In this document: positions 21,153-31,643 of the stretch, piece by piece | Layout of the letters: every line of letters begins with the position of its first letter | Numbering within the stretch: the first letter of the stretch is position 1 | NCBI RefSeq assembly: GCF_000764305.2 | Contig: NW_025943988.1 | Span: 1-64,000, forward strand | Source: Hyalella azteca | Lineage: Eukaryota; Arthropoda; Malacostraca; Amphipoda; Hyalellidae | DNA length: 64,000 bases | Reading direction: 5' to 3' | Notes under the pieces: generated by a model | What the model was told of the DNA's origin: nothing | The model's input: the letters and a program-made list of their open reading frames with translations, nothing else | The model's database searches: none | Translations under genes and position numbers: made by a program

Positions 21153-22410
21153 TGCAAACTATGCTAGCTGTTCTTCTTCAGTCTGCAGATGGGTAGGAAA
21201 AGATAACTCTACAGAAAGTAATTAATTGTCAGAAGTTCAGCGATTAAATTTTATATGGGTAGTTATTTAACCTAATTTTGTTCTTAGATTCTGCAAAGAG
21301 GAGATGGGATTATTGTTATGGTTTATTAATAAATATGGGGTTAATAATAATGTCTACAGACATGATTTTCCATTTCAATTTTTTTGCGAGATATAAACAT
21401 TATTAGATAGAGTGGATACCTTAGCATATTTTATATTATGGAATAAAGACAATTAAATTAAGGATATTATTGCAGAACCTTTTATTCTACTGCACATAAA
21501 CTGCAGTTCCCCTTTGCTTAGATTACAGTCCAAAAATTTATATATATAGTATATAATAAACCATATACTATAGTACCGTCAAACGGGGAATAAAGGACGG
21601 TCAGGGTAAATGGGGACAGGCATCCCACATTTTGTAGAAATGTTGTAGCAGCTAAACTAATCAAAATATTGCAAAACTAAAAATAGTGGTGTAAAGTTCA
21701 ACATTTTTACTATCTATGTAACATAAAGCAAATTAAGAAATAATACATTTACTACCTCTAAAATATCCCTGAAAGAAAGTGTGAAAAGTGAAAAGTCTGC
21801 GGGAGGGCCGCACGCTCCAAAACAAGTAGGCCAGCAGCAGCAAGAGCATACTTGTCTTGCTAGCAGCAGCAGTGCTTGCCAGACAGGAATAATGGGCAGA
21901 TTTTACAGAATACCGCGGGTAAAAAGAGGCTCTTCAAGGGTGAAGTTGGAAAATTGCGGGTAAAATTTTCGTCCTCTCGGGTGCTTCTAGAAAATCGGGG
22001 GTGAGAATTTACTGTTCTCGGGCTATTTTACGAAATCGCGTGTGAACAGCTGCAAACCACCGTCTCTCAACTTCTCGCGCCGAGCCGCCGAACGAGAGGT
22101 GCCGCGCCATAGACCAGCAAATTACCTCAAATCAGCCCTGGAGCCAACATCAACCTTCTAAATGTTATTGATATAGTCATCCTGGCAGTGGCACCTAAGC
22201 AGCTGTACTCAATTGACCCATCGTACCTCACGAACTTTAAACCAACAATGCTTCAGCTCACAAGCTGCTATTCCACATAGTTAACGGTTGAAACGTCATT
22301 CTCCAATAACTTTCAACCAACACCATCACCTCGAAGGATTGGATCGTCGGCAATCATATGTATATGATACTCGTATGTTGGATGGTTCTACAGGCAATTA
22401 AGTTGAGAAC
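21153..22410. other. Upstream region of the Sgf11-like gene
   Basis: It probably contains the promoter of the Sgf11-like gene, but no core motif can be assigned. 21585-21620 ('accgtcaaacggggaataaaggacgg') resembles a DNA-transposon end. 21890-22080 repeats 'gcgggtaaaa/cgggtgaaa' words. No gene was seen. Confidence 0.4.
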
Positions 22411-23190
22411 ACTGGTTGTCGAGTCGTTACTATGGAGTTCTTAAGAAATTAATGCAGTAGTAAAATAGATGATGAATACGATACAAAAGTCACTTGTTTT
22501 AATCGTATAACATAAATAATCTTCAGAATTATATAATCTTCAGGCTGGGTGGCCCTGCAGTTGTTAAAGCTCAAAGTACCAAAATTGGAGCAGACATGCG
22601 TGTGTTCGATACAGCTCTGCATGTGCGCCAGGGGAGCACAGCCGTGCACCACCAATTTTGTGCACCAATAAGCCCTGAATCGAACGCCTTGGATCTCTCC
22701 GGACATCCACCAATCAGCCGTGAACCACTCGGCTTTGTCTTCCTCCGGCCATGCATAGAACCTGCCGTGCACCACCAGGCCGCGGATCGAATCTGACTTC
22801 CGGGCATTGTTAAATTACGTAATTTTGCGTTCACCGCATCTGAGGTTAGGTTTCAGATAGTATAGTTCTGTTCCTAAATTTATCGTCCTTCGACAAGTGT
22901 CCGTTCGACCGAGGGCTGGTTCGACTCATGGCCTAGAGATGGACGGCTTGAATTGTTGAAGGCTACGTTCCGGAAGGCAGGAATCATGATGGTCCATTAC
23001 ATCCAGGGCAGTGGTGGTTTTTGGCAGGCAACCCGTGTTCCAGTTTCTGGTCAGAATCGACGAGGAGCAGTCAAGCAAAACTTGGAGCAGTGAGTTGCGC
23101 GTTCGAGACCGCAACAAGCTGTGAATGTTCTGCGTTGTTAAGAATAGGCAGCAGGCATATGGCCTCATAAATGCTGAAACTGTTATATTT
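22411..23190 (+). mobile_element. Composite repeat with SINE family 1 parts, copy A
   Basis: 22411-22633 matches 23930-24143, and 23039-23190 matches 24144-24295. Copy A therefore has about 405 bp (22634-23038) that copy B lacks. The 3' part carries the B-box-like GTTCGAGACC and the '...ttaagaataggcagcaggc' tail of SINE family 1. Confidence 0.65.
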
Positions 23191-23284
23191 ATTATTATGG
23201 TATTTCTTTTGTTTATTGTTGACATCTGAGCATACTGCCTTCAATTTGCTGGGCCGTATGTATCCAACTTGGTCAAATGGCCGC

Positions 23285-23935
23285 GTATTCTTAAACATGT
23301 CCACATATTCTTATTATCGTGTTCTAATAATATAAGTGTTCTGAAGGTATTCCTAATATTTTTAATAATATAAGTGTACACGTATTCCATATATTGTATT
23401 CCTAATATTCTTAATAATATGAGTGTCCCCACATTCTTATTATCGTATTACTAATATTCTTAATAATATAAGTGTCCACGTACGGTATTAAAGTATCGTA
23501 TTCCTAATAATTAATAAAAATAAATTTACTAATATTCCTTATAATATAAGTGTCCACTTATTCTAAATATCGTATTCCTAATGTTCTTAATACTATAGGT
23601 GTCCACGTATAATATAAGTTGTATTCCTGATATTCTTAACAATATAGTGTCCACGCATTCTTAATATTGTATTCCTAATATTCTTAATTGTCCACACATT
23701 CTTAATTCGTATTTCTAATATTCTTAATAATATAAGTGTCCACACATTCTTAATATCGTATTCCTAATATTCTTAATAATATAAGTGTCCACACATTCTT
23801 AATATCGTATTCCTAATATTCTTAATAATATAAGTGTCCACGCATTCTTGAAATCACATTCCTAATATTCTTAATAATATAAGTGTCAATGCATTCTTAA
23901 TATTGTATTGCTATTGTTCTTAATATTCTAGTGCT
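23285..23935 (+). repeat. About 52-55-bp AT-rich tandem array
   Basis: About a dozen units of 'cctaatattcttaataatataagtgtccacgcattcttaatatcgtatt', lying exactly between composite repeat copies A and B. Confidence 0.88.
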
Positions 23936-24295
23936 GGTCGCCGGATCGTTGCTATGAAATTCTTAAGAAATTAATGTTTTAGCCAAATAAATTATAAATA
24001 CAATACAAAAGTCACTCGTTTTAATCGTATAAAATAAAGAATCTTTAGTCTACTTCAGGCCGGGTGGCCCAGTTGTTAAAGCTCAAAGTACCAAAATTGT
24101 AGCAGACATGTGCGTGTTTGATACGGCTCCGCATGTGCGCCAGTTTCTGGTCAGAATCAACGAGGAGCAGTCAAGCAAAATTGGAGCAGTGAGTTGCGCG
24201 TTCGAGACCGCAACAAGCTGCGAATGTTCTGCGATGTTAAGAATTGGCGACAGGCCTACAGCCTACTAAACGGTGGCACTGTTATTATTATTATC
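23930..24295 (+). mobile_element. Composite repeat with SINE family 1 parts, copy B
   Basis: The uninterrupted counterpart of copy A. It reads 'ccgggtggcccagttgttaaagctcaaagtacc', then 'gagcagtgagttgcgcgttcgagaccgc', then 'gttaagaattggcgacaggcctacagcctactaaa', with a TTATTATTA tail. Confidence 0.68.
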
Positions 24296-25034
24296 TATTA
24301 TATAATTGTAAATTCATAGGCATAGGAATTGCACAGCGGAGCTAGGTTATATTACTATGCGTTGAAGATGCTAGATAAATTAATTAACCCCATGTCATGT
24401 TCCAATGCTCATCTTTGTCCCCAGGCATATGTTTTGTAGATGGAGAAATAATAAAACCATCTAATCCTTGAACTTGTACACCTCCCTATTATCCTACAAT
24501 TACGGAAGCTATCTACCAACCAATTCAATAGACTATTGAATTTGTCAGTAATTGTGTAAAAAATATAATAATTGAAATCGACGCGAATACATATGGTAAT
24601 ACATAAAGCGAAAACGTACCGTAATTAAAGTAATGAATTAGAACCCTTTGGAACTCGATTGTTCAAATTTATTGCCGAAAATATCCTTTCTTTACCTTAT
24701 TACCTTAACGAACAATTTTGATGATTTTTTTTTTCAGCTGTGGAACCCAGCATGAAGAAGGTGGTCCCACGATGATCAATGAAAGGTCCTGCATCATCAA
24801 ATCGTGATACGTTGCCATCTGATGAAATCATCTGCCTACGTGGGTCATGGGTCAAATCTTAAACTTACTTCAGTAGAAAATCTCTTCTTATTAATAAATG
24901 AAATTAAGTTTGTCTCAACAAATACAATATACACAATGGAGTAGTCAATATTAATTACACGTTTTTCAAAGGTTTTCTGAATTAATTTTCATATTCAAAC
25001 AAATGTACTAAATCAGTTTTAACAGGGCACAAAA
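24296..25034. other. Intergenic, nothing recognised
   Basis: AT-rich unique sequence. No ORF of interest and no repeat structure was seen. Confidence 0.4.
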
Positions 25035-25095
25035 TGGAAAAGAATCGGCGACAGGCTACATCAGGCCTACACTTCAGAGCCGACATCACTATGTT
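25035..25095 (+). mobile_element. SINE family 1 tail fragment
   Basis: 'aagaatcggcgacaggctacatcaggcctac' and 'agagccgacatcac' match the 3' half of the family, followed by an ATGTT-rich tail. Confidence 0.5.
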
Positions 25096-25130
25096 ATGTT
25101 ATGTTTGACATGTATCGCTCCACTCATGAG

Positions 25131-25444
25131 CACTGAGACAAATGGGTGGGTCTGGATGACCCACTTTGATAAGTCAACCGTGTCTGAATGTCGATACCCC
25201 ATTAAATTTCAGGCATGACTCTTGTGGCATCGCCTCTGAAGCCACCCGTAGCACGGATACGAAGGGAGCATCTGGGCGTCAGAGCGACCTATCGCCACAT
25301 GTGAGTCATACCTGAAATTTACAAGGCCCGAAATAGGTCAGTATTATCCACAAATGGGGGCAAGTGAGTCGAAAAAGTGCATTGCCATTCGGACGCGGTT
25401 CACTCATCAAAGTGGGTCATCCAGACCACCCATTTCTCTCAGTG
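25131..25444. mobile_element. CACTG-ended inverted-repeat element (MITE, 314 bp)
   Basis: The ends are inverted repeats of about 60 bp: left CACTGAGACAAATGGGTGGG, right (complement) CACTGAGAGAAATGGGTGGT. Both continue tctggatgacccactttgat. An inner inverted pair (atttcaggcatgactc / gagtcatacctgaaat) flanks the centre. There is no ORF. CACTG ends occur in the CMC superfamily, but the class is not proven. Confidence 0.8.
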
Positions 25445-25984
25445 AAGCATTCACTTTTACACAGTAATTGTAGGTGTGTTATGAAAGGCTTCGTAAATGA
25501 TTTAAAGATAAATAATGGCATCGAATATATTAAAACTCATGTCAAATTAAATAAAGTTATTTTATTACCTCATTTGCTAACAACGAATACTAAACAAAAT
25601 ATTGTTGTTTTATTTCCTTACTTATGATATGCAATACCAAACAAAATATTTTTTCTTCACCCTTGATGAGTTTCGTCATTATAATCGGTACTCATGCTTT
25701 TCATATGAATAATAATCTTAGTTGTCGAATCGTGAACACTCTATGTAATTGCTTAGCATTTACTCGCACAATTATTCGCTTAGCATCCACTCGCACAACT
25801 CGTATAATGAATATTTCCATAAGCCCTCTGCAAGTTTTAAGGTTACATGTTAATGCTATGTAATGTGTTAATACGGTACTAAACTTATTAACCAAAAGTA
25901 TGTAACCATGCAACCGTAAAACTCGGGGAAGGTTAAAGGGGATAGCTTGACTTGCAATAGTCTTAGGCATATAGTTCCGTTATN
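25445..25984. other. Intergenic, nothing recognised
   Basis: Short ORFs only, with no similarity I recognise. An N at 25984 marks an uncertain base. Confidence 0.35.
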
Positions 25985-26443
25985 TCTCGTTGCAACCGTG
26001 TCTTCTCATGCTGTAAGCTTGCTGTTCATTGTTCTTGCCGAGGTGAAGTACTTTACACTTGTCAGCATTGAAACGCAGCTGCCACACATCAGCCCAGTCA
26101 ACTAAACTATCAAGATCATTTTGCAGTTGCATTTTATTTGATGCATCCTTAACTGTATTATAAACTTTTGTGTCATCGGCATACATGGAGCACACGCTTG
26201 ACACTACTTCTGGGAGATCGTTTATAAAAGCGACGAACAAAACAGGTCCAAGAACGCTTCCTTGCGGTACGCCACTTCGCACAGTTACCCAGTCTGATAC
26301 GGTTCCGTTAATGCCAACACGTTGTCTTCTGCCTACTAGGAAATTCCTGATCCATTAGAATACATTTCCCTATATTCCCAAAGAATTCACTTTACGTAAC
26401 AGTCGCTCATGCGGAACACTATCAAATGCCTTGGCAAATGGTT
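25985..26443 (-). pseudogene. Decayed non-LTR retrotransposon reverse transcriptase fragment
   Basis: The - strand encodes FAKAFDSVPHERLL, then SGVPQGSVLGPVLF, then INDLPE and the YADDTK catalytic motif, followed by LNADKCKVLHLG-like palm/thumb sequence. The order is that of Jockey/CR1/RTE-like LINE reverse transcriptases. Two in-frame stops (at about 26350-26370) and missing ends show it is inactive. It is a LINE relic, not a host gene. Confidence 0.88.
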
Positions 26444-26829
26444 AATTAATCATGAGGTTAATTTCAAAAACATAATTTTTAGCATGGATTTTTAATGTTC
26501 TGATTTACGCTTTCTTGAAATTCGTAACTCTACTAAAATGCAGCATAGATTATTCAAACCTATAAAGTATTTTTCGTATGAGCTAGAGTGAACCGTCATC
26601 AAACGCTCAAAAAAAATTCGCTACTGAAGGGTTTGATGTAGCTGCTCCCGTCCCGTGTCCGTAATCCGCATTATTAGAGACGCCGCCAAAACGGTCGAGT
26701 GTGGTGAGTGACTTTATCTGTGAAAGAAGGTACGACAAATTCAGTACAGCCTTCATGTAATGAATTTTTTCTGGTGATGTGCTGTTCAAGGGCTTTTGGC
26801 CATTACTGTTGAAATTGTAGCTCTACGGG

Positions 26830-27011
26830 CATAGTGACAAATCAGAGACTTTTTAGAATTGGTTCATTTTAAATTTCCTAATTCACTCTAGATTTTAAAC
26901 AATTTATTAAATATGATAATGCTGGTATCCATGATACTTTTCTGGTCTACTTATAAGACTCAAAAATGAACTTGAGGGAGAGTCTAAAAAACTCTCTGCT
27001 TTGCCACTATG
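26830..27011 (+). mobile_element. MITE of the CATAGTGRCAAA family, complete
   Basis: Ends CATAGTGACAAATCAGAG and (complement) CATAGTGGCAAAGCAGAG, 182 bp. The same family as 1319-1716 and 27243-27424. Confidence 0.82.
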
Positions 27012-27086
27012 CTTTACTTGTCTACTTATAGGACTCAAAAATGAACTTGAGGGAGAGTCTAAAAAAAACTCTGCTTTGCCACTATG
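27012..27086 (+). mobile_element. 3' fragment of the same MITE family
   Basis: It repeats 'tctacttataggactcaaaaatgaacttgagggagagtc' through TTTGCCACTATG, directly after the complete copy. Confidence 0.75.
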
Positions 27087-27242
27087 TCTACGGGCGGCCG
27101 GGCGCGGTTAAATTTATCCATGGCCACGGCCCACGGGTGAAATTATCCATGGCCAATTTTGGCCATTGGCTACGGGTGAAATTATCCATGGCCACGGGTA
27201 AAATTGTCCCTCGTTGACGGGTGATTTTTGCTCTTGTACGGG
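27087..27242 (+). repeat. Degenerate tandem repeat 'acgggtgaaattatccatggcc'
   Basis: Four to five imperfect 25-30-bp units rich in CCATGGCC and ACGGGT lie between the MITE copies. The flanking MITEs both carry ACGGG at their outer edges, so they probably inserted into this array. Confidence 0.7.
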
Positions 27243-27424
27243 CATAGTGGCAAACCAGAGCTTTTTTAGAATCAGTTCATTTTGAATTTCCTCATTTACT
27301 CAAGATTTAAACCAATTTCTTAAGTATGATAATGCTGGTATCCAGGATACTTTACTGGTCTACTTATAGGACTCAAAAATGAACTTGAGGGGGAGTCTAA
27401 AAAACTCTCTGCTTTGTCACTATG
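27243..27424 (+). mobile_element. MITE of the CATAGTGRCAAA family, complete
   Basis: Ends CATAGTGGCAAACCAGAG and GCTTTGTCACTATG, 182 bp, highly similar to 26830-27011. Confidence 0.82.
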
Positions 27425-30400
27425 TGTACGGGAGACTCCTGCCCATTATTCCAGTCTGGGCTGAAGACTGAGAAATATATTAAATGCAAGAATTTCAATC
27501 TAAATGTGTCGGCAAGATCTTCTGAAGGCGAAAATTTTGCCGATAATGCGTTGCCGTAGGTCTTTAAATCTTCGTTCACTCTCTCCACAGTGGCACACAG
27601 CAAACGGAATTCGAACACGTGGATGTCGGCAATACCAATACGTATCAGTTAAATTTGAAGCGCTGACGCAATACGACTCACCACGTGGCAAATATTGCCA
27701 CACAAAGTGACGGAATATAGGGATTTGGTAGGTTTCCATTCTAAAGGCTTTTTAATAAATATGGCAACATTTTGTGACGTTTCATTGTTGCTGACGCGTA
27801 GTGAAGTGTTTTGAGAGACATAAACCAATCACAGTTGAAAAGTGATAGGATATGTATAATGTATATAATAAAATGGACTGGAAGTGAAAAGTTCCTGGAC
27901 TTTCCAACCTTTCAGGTCCTGCTTTCCAATATGCTATGTGTACTGGTTAATTTAATATCCCTCTAGAATTCCACACTGGTCAGACTCCGACAGGCGTCCC
28001 CTTCAAGGCTTCAGCAATAGTTATTTAGTTAAGGTTTTCATCATGTTTCTCACAATTTCATTTTCTCCTTTGCTGGCGTCAGCTGACTCAGCTCTCCATG
28101 TTATTAACAATTTTCTTGTTTGTAAATTGTGGCAAATCACTGTTTGATCAATTGCACTTCACCAGCCGGCTGTTCCAACAGCTCTCCGCGTGTCATTTAG
28201 CCGGAGTGACGGGAACGGTGCTAGACCGATCCGTCATTGGTTTGCTTCCGGTGGACGATTTAGAGTTTGTTCATATAGCGCAACATGGTTAAGGATGAAA
28301 AACGACGTGAATGTTTGCTATTGTCCTCATTGAAGTTTTTAATTAGCACAGAAACTAAAAAACAATTCGATAAGCATTTAAATTCCATTTAACTTACAGT
28401 ACAATTTTGAGCGATCCTTTCATCCATAACCGCCTTGCAGAACAACAGCTAAAGCAATCTAGGAATATTTGTTAATCTAATAAAATTTGGAATGCTTACG
28501 GTAGAATGGGATTTTGGACGTGGAATTGACTCAAGTTTACACAGTTACGCATCACGTATGAAGAACACCCACAACACAATTTTTACAGGGTGCTGTGTAG
28601 TAGATTTTATTCGCCGATTCATCAACACAAAATTTCAGTGAAAAACAATGAAAAGATGAAGATACAATATGGTAGAGAATAAAAAAAATTTAAACTCCGA
28701 TCTGAAGTTATTAAATAAAATCTGCAAATGAATAATACATTATTCAATTGTTATGGAACATCTGAAAATTTAATGCGAATGGTGCATTTGCTTCCGATAA
28801 TGCCTTAGAAGTGTCAGTGTTGTATGGCGATATTTTTATTATGCCGCAAATTATGCAATAATGATTTTCCTGTGTTATAGTTATGAACAACTTTATTCAG
28901 CAAAGAGACTTGATTGGTATGGATATAGGACGCTAAGTTACGCGGAGCTGTGATGATAATTACCCGAGCGATTCTCCTCATAGCATTATATGGAACTTTG
29001 ATTTTGGCATAATACCTAGCAAACGATTTTTACAAATAACAGTCTAACATCAGAAGTTACTATGCAGTTGTAGCATTGTATTCTCAGTATGGTACTCCAG
29101 CGCATCCAACGAAAAAATAGATAGCAATCGCTAGTATATTAAAAAATGCAAAGATACACAAACGAGAGTTATCTTCAATTACAATGTAACAACAATAGTA
29201 ATGGATTAGGACCAAATATTTGACAAATTTGAAAACTTGGCATGGTGCCTTGAAGCCGCAAGTCCGTTCTTCAATCTTTCTGCTCTGAACCACTCGCCAC
29301 TGTGCCGCTTAGATAAGAATTTTTGGAGGTCGAACCCGCAACTCACAGCTCAAAATTTGACGCTCTCAGTTTTAATCAGTCAGATTATAACATAATAAAT
29401 TGATCACGATATACCCCTATCGTATATTATGATCAATTTGAATTTAAGTTAAATGACTGTCATTCTATGAGGAATGATATAACACATCATTTAATACTAT
29501 ATTTCACATCTGAGCAACTAATCCACTTGATGTATAGGAAATAATATATCATCCGGATAACGATGAAGATATTTAATGTTTGAAGAATCTTAAAGTAAGA
29601 AATACATACAGGGGTTGTAATATAGCGAATAATTATTTTCAGTCATACAAATAAATCCTCTTACATCTAATGCAAAAAAATGAAATAGATGAAAACCATC
29701 CAACACTAAATGAAACAAATGATACATAAATACAAATAATTACCAGAGGCAATAAACTTCAATGAAAATTGATATGTTCATAATAATACCTCCATCATTT
29801 TGCATATAATGTAATCAAGTTCAGCGTTTGAAAGATTGTGATGTTTTGTATTCGTAATCACATAAAAAGCTTACTGTGTCAGCTAACAAGCAATAAAATT
29901 TACAGCACATCGAAATGTCGTGAACTTTTTTTGCATTCTTTGCCTAAAATATTTACATGGTGAATGTTACTAAAAACTTGAGTTTAGACAAATCGAAGAA
30001 AAATTTGTTTTCTCAATCATCAGCTTTACAGGACGGTATCTTTATGAACACGTTCACAATATTTCACTACAATTCTTACTGTAAATACTGTACATAAAAA
30101 TGTATATAATAATCCGTAGATATTATAGAATTAATCGTAGGTAAAGGAAAAGAAATATACAGACTAGAAGGCACCGAACGCTAATAATAAATGTACGTTG
30201 ATTCATCAACACGCGCTTAAACTCGGCGGTAAATACAAATATACAATTACAGTTAGCCAACAAACTGAATTTAATTCAAATTAAATGGTAAAATGTGTTT
30301 AGAAAACGAGATATCTTTAAAAGTGAAGACGAACTGAAGAAAAAATAATCATATTATTTAAAGTCGCGGCCTTTAGAATTTTGATCGAACTTTAAAATAT

Positions 30401-31210
30401 ATCAAATGTTTTGGATTAAATTTTAGGATAAAAAATTATATTATTATAGAAAGCTTAAACAAAAAATCACTCATCTGCAGCATATCGCAATATTTATAAT
30501 TATCGACTGCACCGCTATGATAGAGATTCAATAACCTAATTTGATGAACGAGATTCAAATACGAATTAAATCATAAAATCTATGTATCACAAGTAGTCCA
30601 ATTATCATAATAGGCACAAGCAAGTATTTACGTTGGTTTTCAATTAGTGCGGGTAATTTATTTGACTATTTAATGCACAATTACCACGAAGAAAATAAGA
30701 CTGATCTAGATGATAGCACAATAAGAGTTGAATACTCTATCTAGAATAAAATTATAGTACAGAACTATTTTTTAAATTAGCAGTTCAAATTCATATTTCA
30801 TTTAGCGATCTTACATTTTTAATTCTCGATCGCTCCATTTTCAGCCATCAAACCTTCAAGCTTTCACAAGGTAGCAATCCTTGTAACGTTTATGTTTCGT
30901 TGCTGCAATAAACTTGTAGAATTTCCTTCACATAAAAGCTAGCAGACATGCAATTCTTAATTAGGATAATTTAAATTATTATAAATTTAAGAAGCATGTA
31001 ATGGTTTTCAGTCTGTCACACGTGCAGCTGTTATTTTCTTTGGAAACGATGTATCTGTTCTTAGCACAAAATTTTCAAACTCTTTGTACAGATGTCACCG
31101 ATTTTTTATTCACACCGCAACCACGAATGAATGAGAACAAAGTTCAGATGTTCACATTCATACAAATAAATTTTTACACTCAGCTTATTTACAAAAACCT
31201 CGTTTTTTTT
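27425..31210. other. Intergenic and probable 3' UTR of the cadherin-23-like gene
   Basis: AT-rich. No exon could be supported on either strand. A SINE family 1 fragment lies at about 29285-29380 on - (gagctgtgagttgcgggttcgacc). The right part should contain the cadherin 3' UTR, but its end cannot be placed. Confidence 0.45.
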
Positions 31211-31456
31211 AAAGAAATCAAAGTTCTGTGGTCTCGAGCTTCTTCTCGATGAGCGGGTTGGTGAGCTTTTTGAAGGTGTGGTGAAGGTTGCTACGGTACG
31301 TGTCGTAGTGATGAGGGTTTACGACTTGCGATGAAAAGAAATCAAAGTTCTGTGGTCTCGAGCTTCTTCTCGATGAGCGGGTTGGTGAGCTTTTTGAAGG
31401 TGTGATGTAAGTTGCTTCGGTACGTGTCGTAGTGATGAGGGTCTACGACTTGCGAT
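31211..31456 (-). repeat. Two extra tandem copies (124 bp each) of the last cadherin coding segment
   Basis: Copies at 31211-31332 and 31333-31456 duplicate 31457-31580 with very few changes, at a period of exactly 124 bp. Each reads, on -, codons for SQVV(D/N)PHHYDTYRSNLHHT, then FKKLTNPLIEKKLETTEL and TGA. Each is preceded by a pyrimidine-rich stretch and CGCAAG, a possible acceptor. They lie downstream of the stop used by the first copy. Confidence 0.93.
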
Positions 31457-31465
31457 GAAAAGAAA

Positions 31466-31643
31466 TCAAAGTTCTGTGGTCTCAAGCTTCTTCTCCATGA
31501 GCGGGTTGGTGAGCTTCTTGAAGGTGTGATGTAAGTTGCTACGGTACGTGTCGTAGTGATGAGGGTCTACGACTTGCGATGCTGGCACGCGTTCGTGTGA
31601 AGTGAGACGAGCACTCGAGGCTACCGTGCTGTTACTGTTCTCT
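31466..31643 (-). CDS. CDH23: Cadherin terminal coding exon (PDZ-ligand tail)
   Basis: Acceptor TTTTTTACCTCAG. It encodes ENSNSTVASSARLTSHERVP, then the HHYDTYRSNLHHTFKKL segment, ending MEKKLETTEL at TGA (31468-31466). Phase 2 fits the preceding exon. The 3' 124 bp are tandemly triplicated. Confidence 0.9.

Noticed and set aside
25980..26282. Reverse transcriptase ORF as a host gene
   Set aside because: Upstream part has in-frame stops and both ends are missing. It is a LINE relic.
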